Positions 57,201-64,000 of a stretch of DNA of 64,000 bases are shown in pieces. Below the pieces are notes generated by a model that worked only from the letters and a program-made list of their open reading frames with translations, was not told the DNA's origin and made no database searches. Origin of the DNA: Neisseria sp. Marseille-Q5346 (GTDB lineage Bacteria; Pseudomonadota; Gammaproteobacteria; Burkholderiales; Neisseriaceae); assembly GCF_946902045.1 (NCBI RefSeq), contig NZ_OX336253.1, forward strand, positions 1,364,001-1,428,000, read 5' to 3'. The translations under genes and the position numbers were made by a program. Numbering within the stretch: the stretch's first letter is position 1; the number at the start of each line of letters is the position of its first letter.

Positions 57201-58424
57201 GACGTCGATACTGCCGTTCAGACGGCCTGCGATGTTTTGACGGACAAAGTCGTCTGCGCCGGTATTGTTGATGCCCAGTGCGAGTTTGAGCTGGTCTTGG
57301 GCGGTATCGATTGAGCCGGATACATCGATGCTGCCGTCTTTGAGCAGATCGACGCCGATGTCTTCAATCATGACCGTGCCTTTATCGTCGACGATGAATT
57401 CGCCGAGGATGCGTTTGACGGGGATATGATTTTCATCAGCAAAACCGGCTTGGTCGTTTTCTAAGTCAATCGAGCCCTCCAACGCAACGCCGTTGGTAAA
57501 CGACGGAATGGTGGTGGCGTCGAAATTCAGGCGCGCTTTGGGCAGGCTGGGCAGGAAGGCCTGCGGATTGATGTTGGAACCTTTAATCAGGATTTCGCCG
57601 ACGGTTTCGTTGAGGCTGTCGGCGAATGGGTGGATGGTGGATTTGGCAGACAAATGAACGTTGTCGCTATCGAGCAGCAAGTCGGTGGATACGTCTTGCA
57701 GGCTGCCCCACAGGCGCACCGTGCCGTGTATGGTTTCGCCCTCAAGCTGGCCTTTGGTGTAGATGGCGGTATTGAGGACGTAGGGTTTGTTCAAACCGAG
57801 CACCACCGCGCCTGTCGAGCTGCTCCATGGCGTGTCGGCGGTTTTGATGTGGAGGCGGTGTTCTTTTTTGTCGTAATGATAGGCTGCGTGCAGATGGTCG
57901 AGATAGACGGTCTGCTTGTCAAAATGCTTGCCCACGCTGATTTTGCCGGTTTCCAAACGGTCGAGATAGGCGGTAACGGGCAGGTCTATGCTGTCGGGCA
58001 GGCCTTTTGAAGGCTCTTCTTCTTTGGGCGGCGTGCGCTTGGTCACAATGGCGATGTCGCCGGCCACGACTTCGGTAATGTGCAAAGACGGACGGAACAG
58101 CTCGGACGGTTTCCAATCAAAGCGGAAGCTGCTGATTTTGACATCCGCACCGTCTGTTTCAATCAACCATTTGTCGCCTTCAAAACCTTCAATCAGCGTG
58201 CCTTTCAGTGTGTCCGAAGAGATTTTGACGCCGAACCATGACGGGATCTTGTACAAACCGAAACGCAAACCCGATTCCGTACCGACCAGCCAGCCGATTG
58301 CGCCGGCAGAAACGGTCAATACGCTCAAGGCGGACAGGACAAAGCCGCGTAACAGGCGTTTTTTGCGCTTTGGCGGGGTGGGCTGTTGTTCAGACGGCGT
58401 GGAAGTGTTTGCAGTATCGGTCAT
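54276..58424 (-). CDS. tamB: Translocation and assembly module protein TamB
   Basis: This 1382-residue protein has a cytoplasmic start (about 25 residues), one N-terminal membrane span (LLRGFVLSALSVLTVSAGAI, then GWLVGTE) and a very long periplasmic beta-taco region of repeated strands. The C-terminal DUF490/TamB domain follows from about residue 1040 (LEVLGSLSNPRVTLVAKEAM, then VYQLTRAIQAVARIGTRSSG). TamB forms a groove carrying lipids, and perhaps proteins, from the inner to the outer membrane with TamA. Uptake sequences recur inside, where GGCCGTCTGAAC encodes GRLN. It lies 81 bp downstream of tamA. Confidence 0.97.
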   Translation of the reverse strand: MTDTANTSTPSEQQPTPPKRKKRLLRGFVLSALSVLTVSAGAIGWLVGTESGLRFGLYKIPSWFGVKISSDTLKGTLIEGFEGDKWLIETDGADVKISSFRFDWKPSELFRPSLHITEVVAGDIAIVTKRTPPKEEEPSKGLPDSIDLPVTAYLDRLETGKISVGKHFDKQTVYLDHLHAAYHYDKKEHRLHIKTADTPWSSSTGAVVLGLNKPYVLNTAIYTKGQLEGETIHGTVRLWGSLQDVSTDLLLDSDNVHLSAKSTIHPFADSLNETVGEILIKGSNINPQAFLPSLPKARLNFDATTIPSFTNGVALEGSIDLENDQAGFADENHIPVKRILGEFIVDDKGTVMIEDIGVDLLKDGSIDVSGSIDTAQDQLKLALGINNTGADDFVRQNIAGRLNGSIDVKGETSSPVVNWNLDSGFARTDGMLFFQTDKQLGQRTLKLDKVRLIPQNGGELNAKGSLELFKDRKLQLDIVSKAFNPARIDPQLPQGSVNGNINLTGILAQEKFAGKMQFAPSTLNGVPLSGKADVAYENKHLARALTDLTLGSNIVKTNGSFGQKGDRLNLNITAPDLSRFGFGLGGLLNARGYISGSFSDGLKTLEADLNGEARNFKVANTVNIRTLDFKLKGSPDTNRPLSADIKGEHIAVSGGAAMIDNVNLLISGTGSHHHIRGNSSMAVDNKRYKLDLNATGGLNKDQTQWKGTVDTLDINGAFNLKLQNRLNLEAGSERVSLSSARWAAMGGSLNLQNFVWDKKAGITSKGSAQNLHITELHNFYTPPIEHNLVLGGDWDLAYSQNARGFLNINRQSGDIILPVKDPKNKQPLGLSALALRTRFQNGRIDSTLEGNTRFGKVDGTLGIAQQFGNNINNAPVSGKVNISVPDLGSLKSFMPATAQGIAGRLNATATIGGRLGSPTVNSNLDLQTNYGRADGTVNIGQGTSFDTAPLSGKLNLNVANLEVFRNFLPVGQTLKGRLNAAVNLAGRLNDPQLSGLINGDNLYYRHQTQGLILDNGVLRSRLQGQKWVIDSLKFHRGGTIELKGAVNLANANPDVDVDIVFDKYRTLSRPNRQLQLSGAAKVLYNPEKGVSLNGTLNTDYGRFGSQKSSMPTLDDDVVVLGETKKEATATTPINLNLVLNINDNVRFVGYGADVTIGGKLAITSHPGEAVQGVGTVRVVKGRYKAYGQDLDITKGSVSFVGPLTDPNLNIRAERRLSPVGAGVEVLGSLSNPRVTLVAKEAMSEKDKLSWLILNRASSGSDGDNATLSAAASALLAGQVNDRIGLVDDLGFTSKRSRNAQTGELNPAEQVLTVGKQLTNNLYAGYEYGISSAEQSVKLVYQLTRAIQAVARIGTRSSGGELKYTIRFDNWFGKDEPELEEQH

Positions 58425-58447
58425 GATATTTTTCTGTTTGTCTGTTG

Positions 58448-58481
58448 TTCAGACGGCCTGGAATGGCTGAGGCCGTCTGAA
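58448..58481. repeat. Outward-facing DUS pair between tamA and tamB
   Basis: TTCAGACGGCCT and AGGCCGTCTGAA flank a 10-nt spacer in the intergenic gap of the tamAB operon. The hairpin lacks a T-tail on the minus strand and is unlikely to block transcription completely. Confidence 0.6.
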
Positions 58482-58505
58482 AGAATGGATGGTGAGTATA
58501 TTTTT

Positions 58506-60347
58506 TTAAAACCTTGTGCCTAAGCTGATGTGCCAGCGAATTTTTTTGTCGTGGTGGCCGTAGGCAATGTCGAAGGAGAACGGCGCAACCGGGCTGAACC
58601 AGCGCACGCCCAAGCCGGTACCGTGTTTTAAGGTCATGTGTTTGAAGTTGCTCGCCGCATCGCCGACATCGTGGAAGATGGCGCCGGAGAAGCTTTTGGT
58701 AACCGGGAATTGATATTCGAGGCTGCCGACCACCAAGGCGCGTTGCGGCAGGACGGAGCCGTTGGGTCCGGCCAAGCCGATGCTGTCGAGTTCGTAACCG
58801 CGTACGGAAGTTGCGCCGCCGGTACGGAACATCAGGCTGGACGGCACTTCTTCGCCTTCGCGGGCATAAACGTAGCCTGCCTGTCCGCGTACGATGAATG
58901 TACCGAGTTTTTTGTTTTCAGGCGTGAAGAAATAGCCTGCCCGTGCCGTGGCGCGTGCCATTTGGGTGGAGGAGAGGAATTTGCCCAAAGTTGCCCCGAT
59001 TTTGCCGTCGAGGTAATAGCCGTTTTGAGGGTGCAGCTCGGTTTCGATGCTTTGCCGTTTCCATGAGGCAGTCAGCATGGTGGCATGGCTTCGGCCTAAA
59101 TCGTAGCTGGTGTCGGGGACCTTGCGGTCTTCGGTAATGAATTCGAGGCCGAAGCGGGCATCGATATTATTGCGGTCGCGGACATACCAAATACCGCTGG
59201 TCAGGGCGCGTTTTTCAAGGTTTTGCGTGGTCGAGCGGTTGTAGGAAACGTTGCTGGTCCAGTAGTTGCCGCGGTTGTTGCGCGGTTGGCTGATACCGGC
59301 AGCCAGCGTGGTTTCGTATTTATCCATGTCCCAAACGATGGAACCGATGTAGCCTTTGTTAAAGAGGTTGTAATAGTCGTAGGCGATGCGGCCGCCGATT
59401 CCGTATTCGGAGTCGTAGCGGATACCGGTTTCCAGTTTGTGGCGTTTGACTTCGGTCACGTTGATTTTGACGGGAACGCGGTCGCCTTGCAGTTGATCGA
59501 AGTCAGCCTGTACGGACGCGCCGGAGTAGTGGCCGTTTTGTTCGAGCGCCTGTTGCAGGTCGAGGATTTTGTCTAAGTCGTAAGGCGAACCGGGTTGGAA
59601 GCGCGCCATGCCGGAAACCACGCTTTCAGGGTAGCGGCGCGTGCCGGTGATTTGGAACTCGCCAAAGTAAATGGGGCGGTTGCTCTCTACGATGACGTTC
59701 AAATCGGCTTTTTGGGTATTGGGATTGATGGTGGCTTGGGTGGTAGTGAGTTTCGCCAAAGGGTATTTTTTGCGTGTTACCGCGCTGAGGACGGAGGTTT
59801 TACTTGCACTCCAGCCATCTTGGTCGAAGTTTTCGCCAACGGGCTGTTGCCAGTTTTCCATCGCATTTTGGTAGTACTCGGCCAAGTTGTCATCATTCAA
59901 TACGTCGCCAAGGATGGCCACGCTGACGTTGTCGACTTTGGTGCGCGGGCCGGGGGTGACGTTGACGGTATAGCTTTCGCCGTGGTCTTGAATATTGACG
60001 TTGCTGTTGAAGTAGCCTTTGGTCCGGAGCATCGTTTTGACGTTGTCGGGAGCCTCTTCGGCGAGGAAGCCGACCTGCTCTTTGTCCAGCTCTTCGTCCT
60101 GCTGCTGGGTAATCAGCGGCAGGTATTCTTCAAGCATTTCTTTGACTTCGCTGTCTTGGGTGTCGATTTTGACGGGGAATTTGGGCTTGAGTTTGCCTGT
60201 TTGGTCGTCTTTGGGCTGCTTGGGCATTTCGGATTCGGGAACAGCCTCGTAGTCTTCTGCTTTGGGAACGGAAGTATCTACTGCCAACGCGTGTCCGTAG
60301 GCGAGCGCCAATGATGCAAATAAAACAGGGTAGGTCAGTTTGGTCAT
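58506..60347 (-). CDS. tamA: Outer membrane assembly factor TamA
   Basis: This 613-residue Omp85 protein has a signal peptide (YPVLFASLALAYGHALAVD). After an extended acidic/Pro-rich region come three POTRA domains: TKGYFNSNVNIQDHGESYTV, the PIYFGEFQITGTRRYPESVV type, and VKINVTEVKRHKLETGIRYD. The 16-stranded barrel begins near residue 320 (RYDSEYGIGGRIAYDYYNLF) and has GGATSVRGYELDSIGLAGPN, the VRGY/F motif of lock loop 6. It ends in Phe (GTRF), the outer membrane insertion signal. With TamB it forms the TAM complex. Confidence 0.96.
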   Translation of the reverse strand: MTKLTYPVLFASLALAYGHALAVDTSVPKAEDYEAVPESEMPKQPKDDQTGKLKPKFPVKIDTQDSEVKEMLEEYLPLITQQQDEELDKEQVGFLAEEAPDNVKTMLRTKGYFNSNVNIQDHGESYTVNVTPGPRTKVDNVSVAILGDVLNDDNLAEYYQNAMENWQQPVGENFDQDGWSASKTSVLSAVTRKKYPLAKLTTTQATINPNTQKADLNVIVESNRPIYFGEFQITGTRRYPESVVSGMARFQPGSPYDLDKILDLQQALEQNGHYSGASVQADFDQLQGDRVPVKINVTEVKRHKLETGIRYDSEYGIGGRIAYDYYNLFNKGYIGSIVWDMDKYETTLAAGISQPRNNRGNYWTSNVSYNRSTTQNLEKRALTSGIWYVRDRNNIDARFGLEFITEDRKVPDTSYDLGRSHATMLTASWKRQSIETELHPQNGYYLDGKIGATLGKFLSSTQMARATARAGYFFTPENKKLGTFIVRGQAGYVYAREGEEVPSSLMFRTGGATSVRGYELDSIGLAGPNGSVLPQRALVVGSLEYQFPVTKSFSGAIFHDVGDAASNFKHMTLKHGTGLGVRWFSPVAPFSFDIAYGHHDKKIRWHISLGTRF

Positions 60348-60793
60348 GATGTGTGTTTGACAGCGACAATTCTTCAGTTTGGGGATTTTAACATTATTTC
60401 TGCAAGGTTTCAGGCTATGGTTGTAAACGGAAATTTAGCGCGATGACGTTGCAAAAGGCGACTTAAGGGCGGATTTTGGTTTGTTTCTATACGATTGTAA
60501 TATTTATGTTTTGTATTTTTACTGGTGAAGTTGCCTTTGTATGCGGCCTTATGGCGCAGATTTCAGGCCGTCTGAAATCAAGATACAGAGGGATAAGGCA
60601 ACAGTATGGGTATACTTTAAAGTAGGGTTTGAGCGGATTTGACTGTATTTTTGGCATAAAGTGCTAACTGTGTCATAAATGCTAAACTTTAATGCTGTTT
60701 TTGTGAGGTGTGCATGAAAACCTCGCCGACAAATGATTTTTTATTTTAGAATGTAAGACTTTTTTAACATATCTTTAAATTGAAGGAACGGAT
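60348..60793. other. Gene-free divergent region between tamA and sstT
   Basis: Non-coding, with one single uptake sequence near 60565 (CAGGCCGTCTGAA) and AT-rich promoter DNA before sstT (TTGAAGGAACGGATATG is its ribosome binding site). No recognised RNA or operator was found. Confidence 0.5.
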
Positions 60794-62017
60794 ATGGCAA
60801 GTGGCAATCCGCTTTTAAACGCGATCAACAGCGCCAGCCTGGTGGTACAAATCGCCATCGGCTTGGTTTTAGGTATTCTTGTGGGCGCAGTTTCGCCGCA
60901 AGTCGGTATCAGCGCAGGACTGCTGGGCAGCCTGTTTGTCGGTGCGCTTAAGGCTATCGCGCCGATTTTGGTATTTGTTTTGGTGACTGCCGCCATTGCG
61001 CAACACCAAAAAGGCAATCAGGCCCACATCAAACCGATTTTGATTTTGTATATTTTCGGTACGTTTGCCGCGGCCGTGGTGGCGGTTGTCGCCAGTATGG
61101 CATTCCCGACCACGCTGATTCTGCGTGCGGCAGGCGATGTGTCCGTTGCGCCGCCTTCCGGCATTGTCGAAGTATTGAAAACGCTGTTGATGAATTTGGT
61201 GGCCAACCCGATTAATGCGCTGGCCAATGCCAACTATATCGGTATTTTGGCTTGGGCTTTGGTTTTGGGCGCGGCTTTGCGCCATCACGGTTCGGATACA
61301 ACCCGCCAAGTGGCGGCCGATTTGGCTGATACCGTTTCGACCGTTGTGAAATGGATTATCCGTTTTGCGCCGCTGGGTATTTTCGGCTTGGTGTCTTCTA
61401 CCATTGCGGAAACTGGTTTTGAAGCGCTTGCCGGTTATATGCAGCTGTTGGCCGTATTGCTCGGCTGTATGCTGTTTATCGCTTTGGTGGTCAACCCGAT
61501 TATTGTGTGGACGCAAATCCGCCGCAACCCTTTCCCGCTGGTGTTTACCTGCCTGCGCGAAAGCGGCGTGTATGCTTTCTTTACCCGTTCTTCCGCCGCC
61601 AATATCCCTGTGAACATGGCATTGGCGAAAAAACTGGGTCTGCACGAAGACACTTACTCTATCTCCATTCCATTGGGTGCTACCATCAATATGGCCGGTG
61701 CGGCAATCACCATTACCGTTTTGGCGATGGCTGCGGCGCACACGCAAGGCATTACGGTTGACTTCGCTACTGCCCTGCTGCTGAGCCTGGTGGCAACTGT
61801 CAGCGCGTGCGGTGCATCCGGTGTGGCCGGCGGTTCGTTGCTGCTGATTCCTTTGGCGTGCAGCCTGTTCGGTATCGATAACGATGTGGCCATGCAGGTG
61901 GTTGCCGTCGGCTTCATCATCGGCGTGATTCAAGACTCTGCAGAAACTGCGTTGAACTCTTCCACCGACGTTTTGTTTACTGCCGCTGCCGATTTGGGCC
62001 GTCAACGGAAAGAGTGA
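60794..62017 (+). CDS. sstT: Serine/threonine:sodium symporter SstT
   Basis: This 407-residue protein of the dicarboxylate/amino acid:cation symporter family has eight spans and two re-entrant loops. Diagnostic stretches are [38 protein letters not shown] (serine-rich re-entrant loop), [20 protein letters not shown], and [20 protein letters not shown]. It imports serine and threonine with sodium. It is monocistronic and ends in a DUS terminator. Confidence 0.96.
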   Translation: MASGNPLLNAINSASLVVQIAIGLVLGILVGAVSPQVGISAGLLGSLFVGALKAIAPILVFVLVTAAIAQHQKGNQAHIKPILILYIFGTFAAAVVAVVASMAFPTTLILRAAGDVSVAPPSGIVEVLKTLLMNLVANPINALANANYIGILAWALVLGAALRHHGSDTTRQVAADLADTVSTVVKWIIRFAPLGIFGLVSSTIAETGFEALAGYMQLLAVLLGCMLFIALVVNPIIVWTQIRRNPFPLVFTCLRESGVYAFFTRSSAANIPVNMALAKKLGLHEDTYSISIPLGATINMAGAAITITVLAMAAAHTQGITVDFATALLLSLVATVSACGASGVAGGSLLLIPLACSLFGIDNDVAMQVVAVGFIIGVIQDSAETALNSSTDVLFTAAADLGRQRKE

Positions 62018-62040
62018 TTTTTAAGGGCAACCTAAATCCA

Positions 62041-62075
62041 GCAAAGGCCGTCTGAAAAGTTTCAGACGGCCTTTG
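62041..62075 (+). terminator. Inverted DUS terminator of sstT
   Basis: GCAAAGGCCGTCTGAAA pairs with TTTCAGACGGCCTTTGC, a 17-bp stem with a 1-2 nt spacer that opens to a small loop, 23 bp after the stop. Confidence 0.88.
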
Positions 62076-62245
62076 CTTTGGGTAAAGGAAAAGGGATTTT
62101 TAGATGGTCAAGCCGATAGATTGGTTTGGTCGGCCTGGCGGTATCCGCTGTCATCAGTTGGATTTTTCCCGTAAAATACAGTCTTGAATGTATTTGAACA
62201 CCTCTTTTCAGACGGCCTGACCGTCTTATTAAATTTGCAAAAACA

Positions 62246-64000
62246 ATGATTAAAAAAATATTCTCATGGTTCGAGTCCCGCATCGACCCTTATCCAGAAG
62301 CCGCTCCGAAAACGCCAGAAAAAGGGTTGTGGCGGTTTATTTGGAGCAACATTGAAGGCGTGCGTAAATGGATCGCCGTGTTGGCCGTGTTTACGGTCGG
62401 CGTCGGCATCATGGAAGCCTTGATGTTCCAATTTATGGGCAAGGTGGTTGACTGGCTCGGCGCGTATACACCGCAAACGCTTTTTGTTGAAAAAGGCCAC
62501 GCATTAATCGGCATGATGGCTATGGTGGCATTTTTTGCCGTTTGGACCTTTTTCGCGTCCAGTGTACGCCTGCAAACCCTGCAAGGCGTGTTCCCCATGC
62601 GCCTGCGCTGGAATTTCCACCGCCTGATGCTGGGTCAAAGCTTGGGCTTTTATCAGGACGAATTTGCAGGACGCGTGTCCGCCAAAGTCATGCAGACCGC
62701 GCTGGCGCTGCGCGATGTCGTGATGACCGTCGCCGATATGGTTGTGTATGTGCTGGTGTACTTCATCACTTCCGGCGTGATTCTGTCCTCATTCGATGCT
62801 TGGCTTATCGTGCCGTTTATTTGCTGGATGATTGGATTCGCGATGATTATGCGCTTTCTGATTCCCAAACTCGGCAAAACCGCTGCGCGTCAGGCCGATG
62901 CGCGCTCGCTGATGACTGGCCGCATTACCGACGCCTACTCCAATATCGCCACCGTCAAACTTTTCTCCCACGGCGCACGCGAGGCCGCCTATGCCAAGCA
63001 ATCGATGGAAGAATTTATGGTAACCGTCCATGCCCAAATGCGTTTGGCAACGCTGCTGCACACCTGCAGCTTTATCGTCAACAGCTCGCTGACCGTCGGC
63101 ACAACCGCCTTGGGTATTTGGCTTTGGTATCACGGCCAAGTCGGCGTAGGCGCGGTAGCCACCGCCACGGCCATGGCATTGCGTGTGAACGGTTTGTCGC
63201 AATACATCATGTGGGAGTCTGCCCGATTGTTTGAAAACATCGGTACCGTCAACGATGGCATGGCGACCCTGTCCAAACCCCACACCATCCTCGATAAACC
63301 GCAAGCCCTGCCGCTTAAAGTTACCCGAGGCGAAATCAAGTTTGATCACGTCGATTTCTCCTACGAAGCAGGCAAACCGCTCCTTAACGGCTTTAATCTG
63401 AACATCAAACCCGGCGAAAAAGTCGGCTTGATCGGCCGCAGCGGCGCGGGTAAATCCACCATCGTCAACCTGCTCCTGCGTTTTTACGAACCGCAAAGCG
63501 GCACGATTTCGATCGACGGCCAAAACGTGGACAGCGTTACCCAAGAAAGTCTGCGCGCCCAAATCGGTTTGGTAACGCAAGATACTTCCCTGCTGCACCG
63601 CTCCGTCCGTGACAACATTATCTACGGCCGTCCCGATGCGACCGAAGCCGAAATGATTTCTGCCGCCGAACGCGCCGAGGCCACCGGTTTTATTCCTAAC
63701 TTAAGCGATGCCAAAGGCCGACGCGGCTATGACGCACACGTTGGCGAACGCGGCGTGAAACTTTCCGGCGGCCAACGCCAACGTATCGCCATCGCCCGCG
63801 TTATGCTCAAAGACGCACCGATTCTGTTGCTTGACGAAGCCACCAGCGCGCTCGACTCCGAAGTCGAAGCTGCCATCCAAGAAAGCCTCGACAAAATGAT
63901 GGAAGGCAAAACCGTGATTGCCATCGCCCACCGCCTCTCCACCATCGCCGCGATGGACCGCCTCATCGTCTTGGACAAAGGCCGCATCATCGAAGAAGGC
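62246..64000 (+). CDS. ABC exporter, fused membrane and ATPase domains, 3' end outside window
   Basis: An ATG at 62246 opens a frame that is still open at base 64000, giving 585 codons. It starts MIKKIFSWFESRIDPYPEAA. The transmembrane domain has six hydrophobic segments (residues about 40-310). The nucleotide-binding domain shows Walker A GLIGRSGAGKSTIVNLLL, Q-loop VTQDTSLLH, signature KLSGGQRQRIAIARVML, Walker B PILLLDEATSALDSE and switch His AHRLSTI. It is a B-type half exporter working as a dimer. The exported substrate is not evident; MsbA-like lipid, peptide and metal-chelate exporters share this architecture. Confidence 0.93.
   Translation, partial: MIKKIFSWFESRIDPYPEAAPKTPEKGLWRFIWSNIEGVRKWIAVLAVFTVGVGIMEALMFQFMGKVVDWLGAYTPQTLFVEKGHALIGMMAMVAFFAVWTFFASSVRLQTLQGVFPMRLRWNFHRLMLGQSLGFYQDEFAGRVSAKVMQTALALRDVVMTVADMVVYVLVYFITSGVILSSFDAWLIVPFICWMIGFAMIMRFLIPKLGKTAARQADARSLMTGRITDAYSNIATVKLFSHGAREAAYAKQSMEEFMVTVHAQMRLATLLHTCSFIVNSSLTVGTTALGIWLWYHGQVGVGAVATATAMALRVNGLSQYIMWESARLFENIGTVNDGMATLSKPHTILDKPQALPLKVTRGEIKFDHVDFSYEAGKPLLNGFNLNIKPGEKVGLIGRSGAGKSTIVNLLLRFYEPQSGTISIDGQNVDSVTQESLRAQIGLVTQDTSLLHRSVRDNIIYGRPDATEAEMISAAERAEATGFIPNLSDAKGRRGYDAHVGERGVKLSGGQRQRIAIARVMLKDAPILLLDEATSALDSEVEAAIQESLDKMMEGKTVIAIAHRLSTIAAMDRLIVLDKGRIIEEG

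Overview
The window is a chromosomal segment of a commensal Neisseria. The main evidence is the DNA uptake sequence: dozens of copies of AGGCCGTCTGAA (the AG-DUS dialect), mostly as inverted pairs between genes. A few copies are AGGTCGTCTGAA (the dialect of the N. mucosa/sicca group) or ATGCCGTCTGAA (the meningococcal/gonococcal dialect). The gene content is also neisserial: divergent msrAB (pilB) and ftsY (pilA), TamAB, a RecQ with repeated HRDC domains, and a factor H binding protein-like lipoprotein. The dialect points to the N. subflava/flavescens group, but the species cannot be fixed from this window. I see no rRNA, tRNA, CRISPR, prophage or insertion sequence.

Layout. 1-9.2 kb: mltA (cut by the window edge), an RDD membrane protein, asd, an fHbp-like lipoprotein, folA, a DUF3079 protein, a GNAT acetyltransferase, dinG, a DUF2061 membrane protein and an hprA-like dehydrogenase. 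9.4-24.3 kb: gnd, ggt, lpxC, gapA, trmO, pncA, waaC, etfBA, yigZ, a DUF4298 protein, purD, a TsaC-like gene and an adhesin-E-like lipoprotein. This second block carries two ParB-binding parS sites and twelve perfect DnaA boxes, so it probably lies near the replication origin. 24.5-46.8 kb: purB, msrAB, ftsY, ispA-xseB, an RNB-domain nuclease, a patatin lipoprotein, a DUF533 protein, rsgA, metG, murA, ftsEX, a TlpA-like thioredoxin, an ArsC-like protein, a YdcF-family protein, a broken small membrane protein gene, an iron-complex binding protein, gltX and a DUF2167 protein. 47.2-64 kb: a coiled-coil periplasmic protein, yjdM, recQ, a bufferin-type RiPP operon with its ECF sigma factor and anti-sigma factor, tamAB, sstT, and an ABC exporter cut by the right edge.

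The most interesting system is at 50.6-54.04 kb. A DoxX-like membrane protein, a Sec-exported 90-residue precursor with four EGxCG motifs, a DUF692 (MNIO) iron oxidase, its DUF2063 partner, an ECF sigma factor and a 57-residue zinc-type anti-sigma factor are arranged as one operon. MNIO enzymes modify cysteines of EGxCG peptides into copper-binding groups. The promoter upstream of the operon shares its key elements and spacing with one upstream of msrAB 23 kb away. That ties the peptide-modification operon to methionine sulfoxide repair in one envelope/redox stress regulon.

Other highlights: a commensal fHbp homologue with an FNR-type site placed exactly for class II activation; a 70 bp Correia-like element before asd; a small membrane protein gene broken by a nonsense codon and a 4-bp repeat expansion; and uptake sequences built into coding regions (ftsY repeats, tamB, the start codon of arsC). 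Most genes end in hairpins made of inverted uptake sequences, which probably act as terminators.
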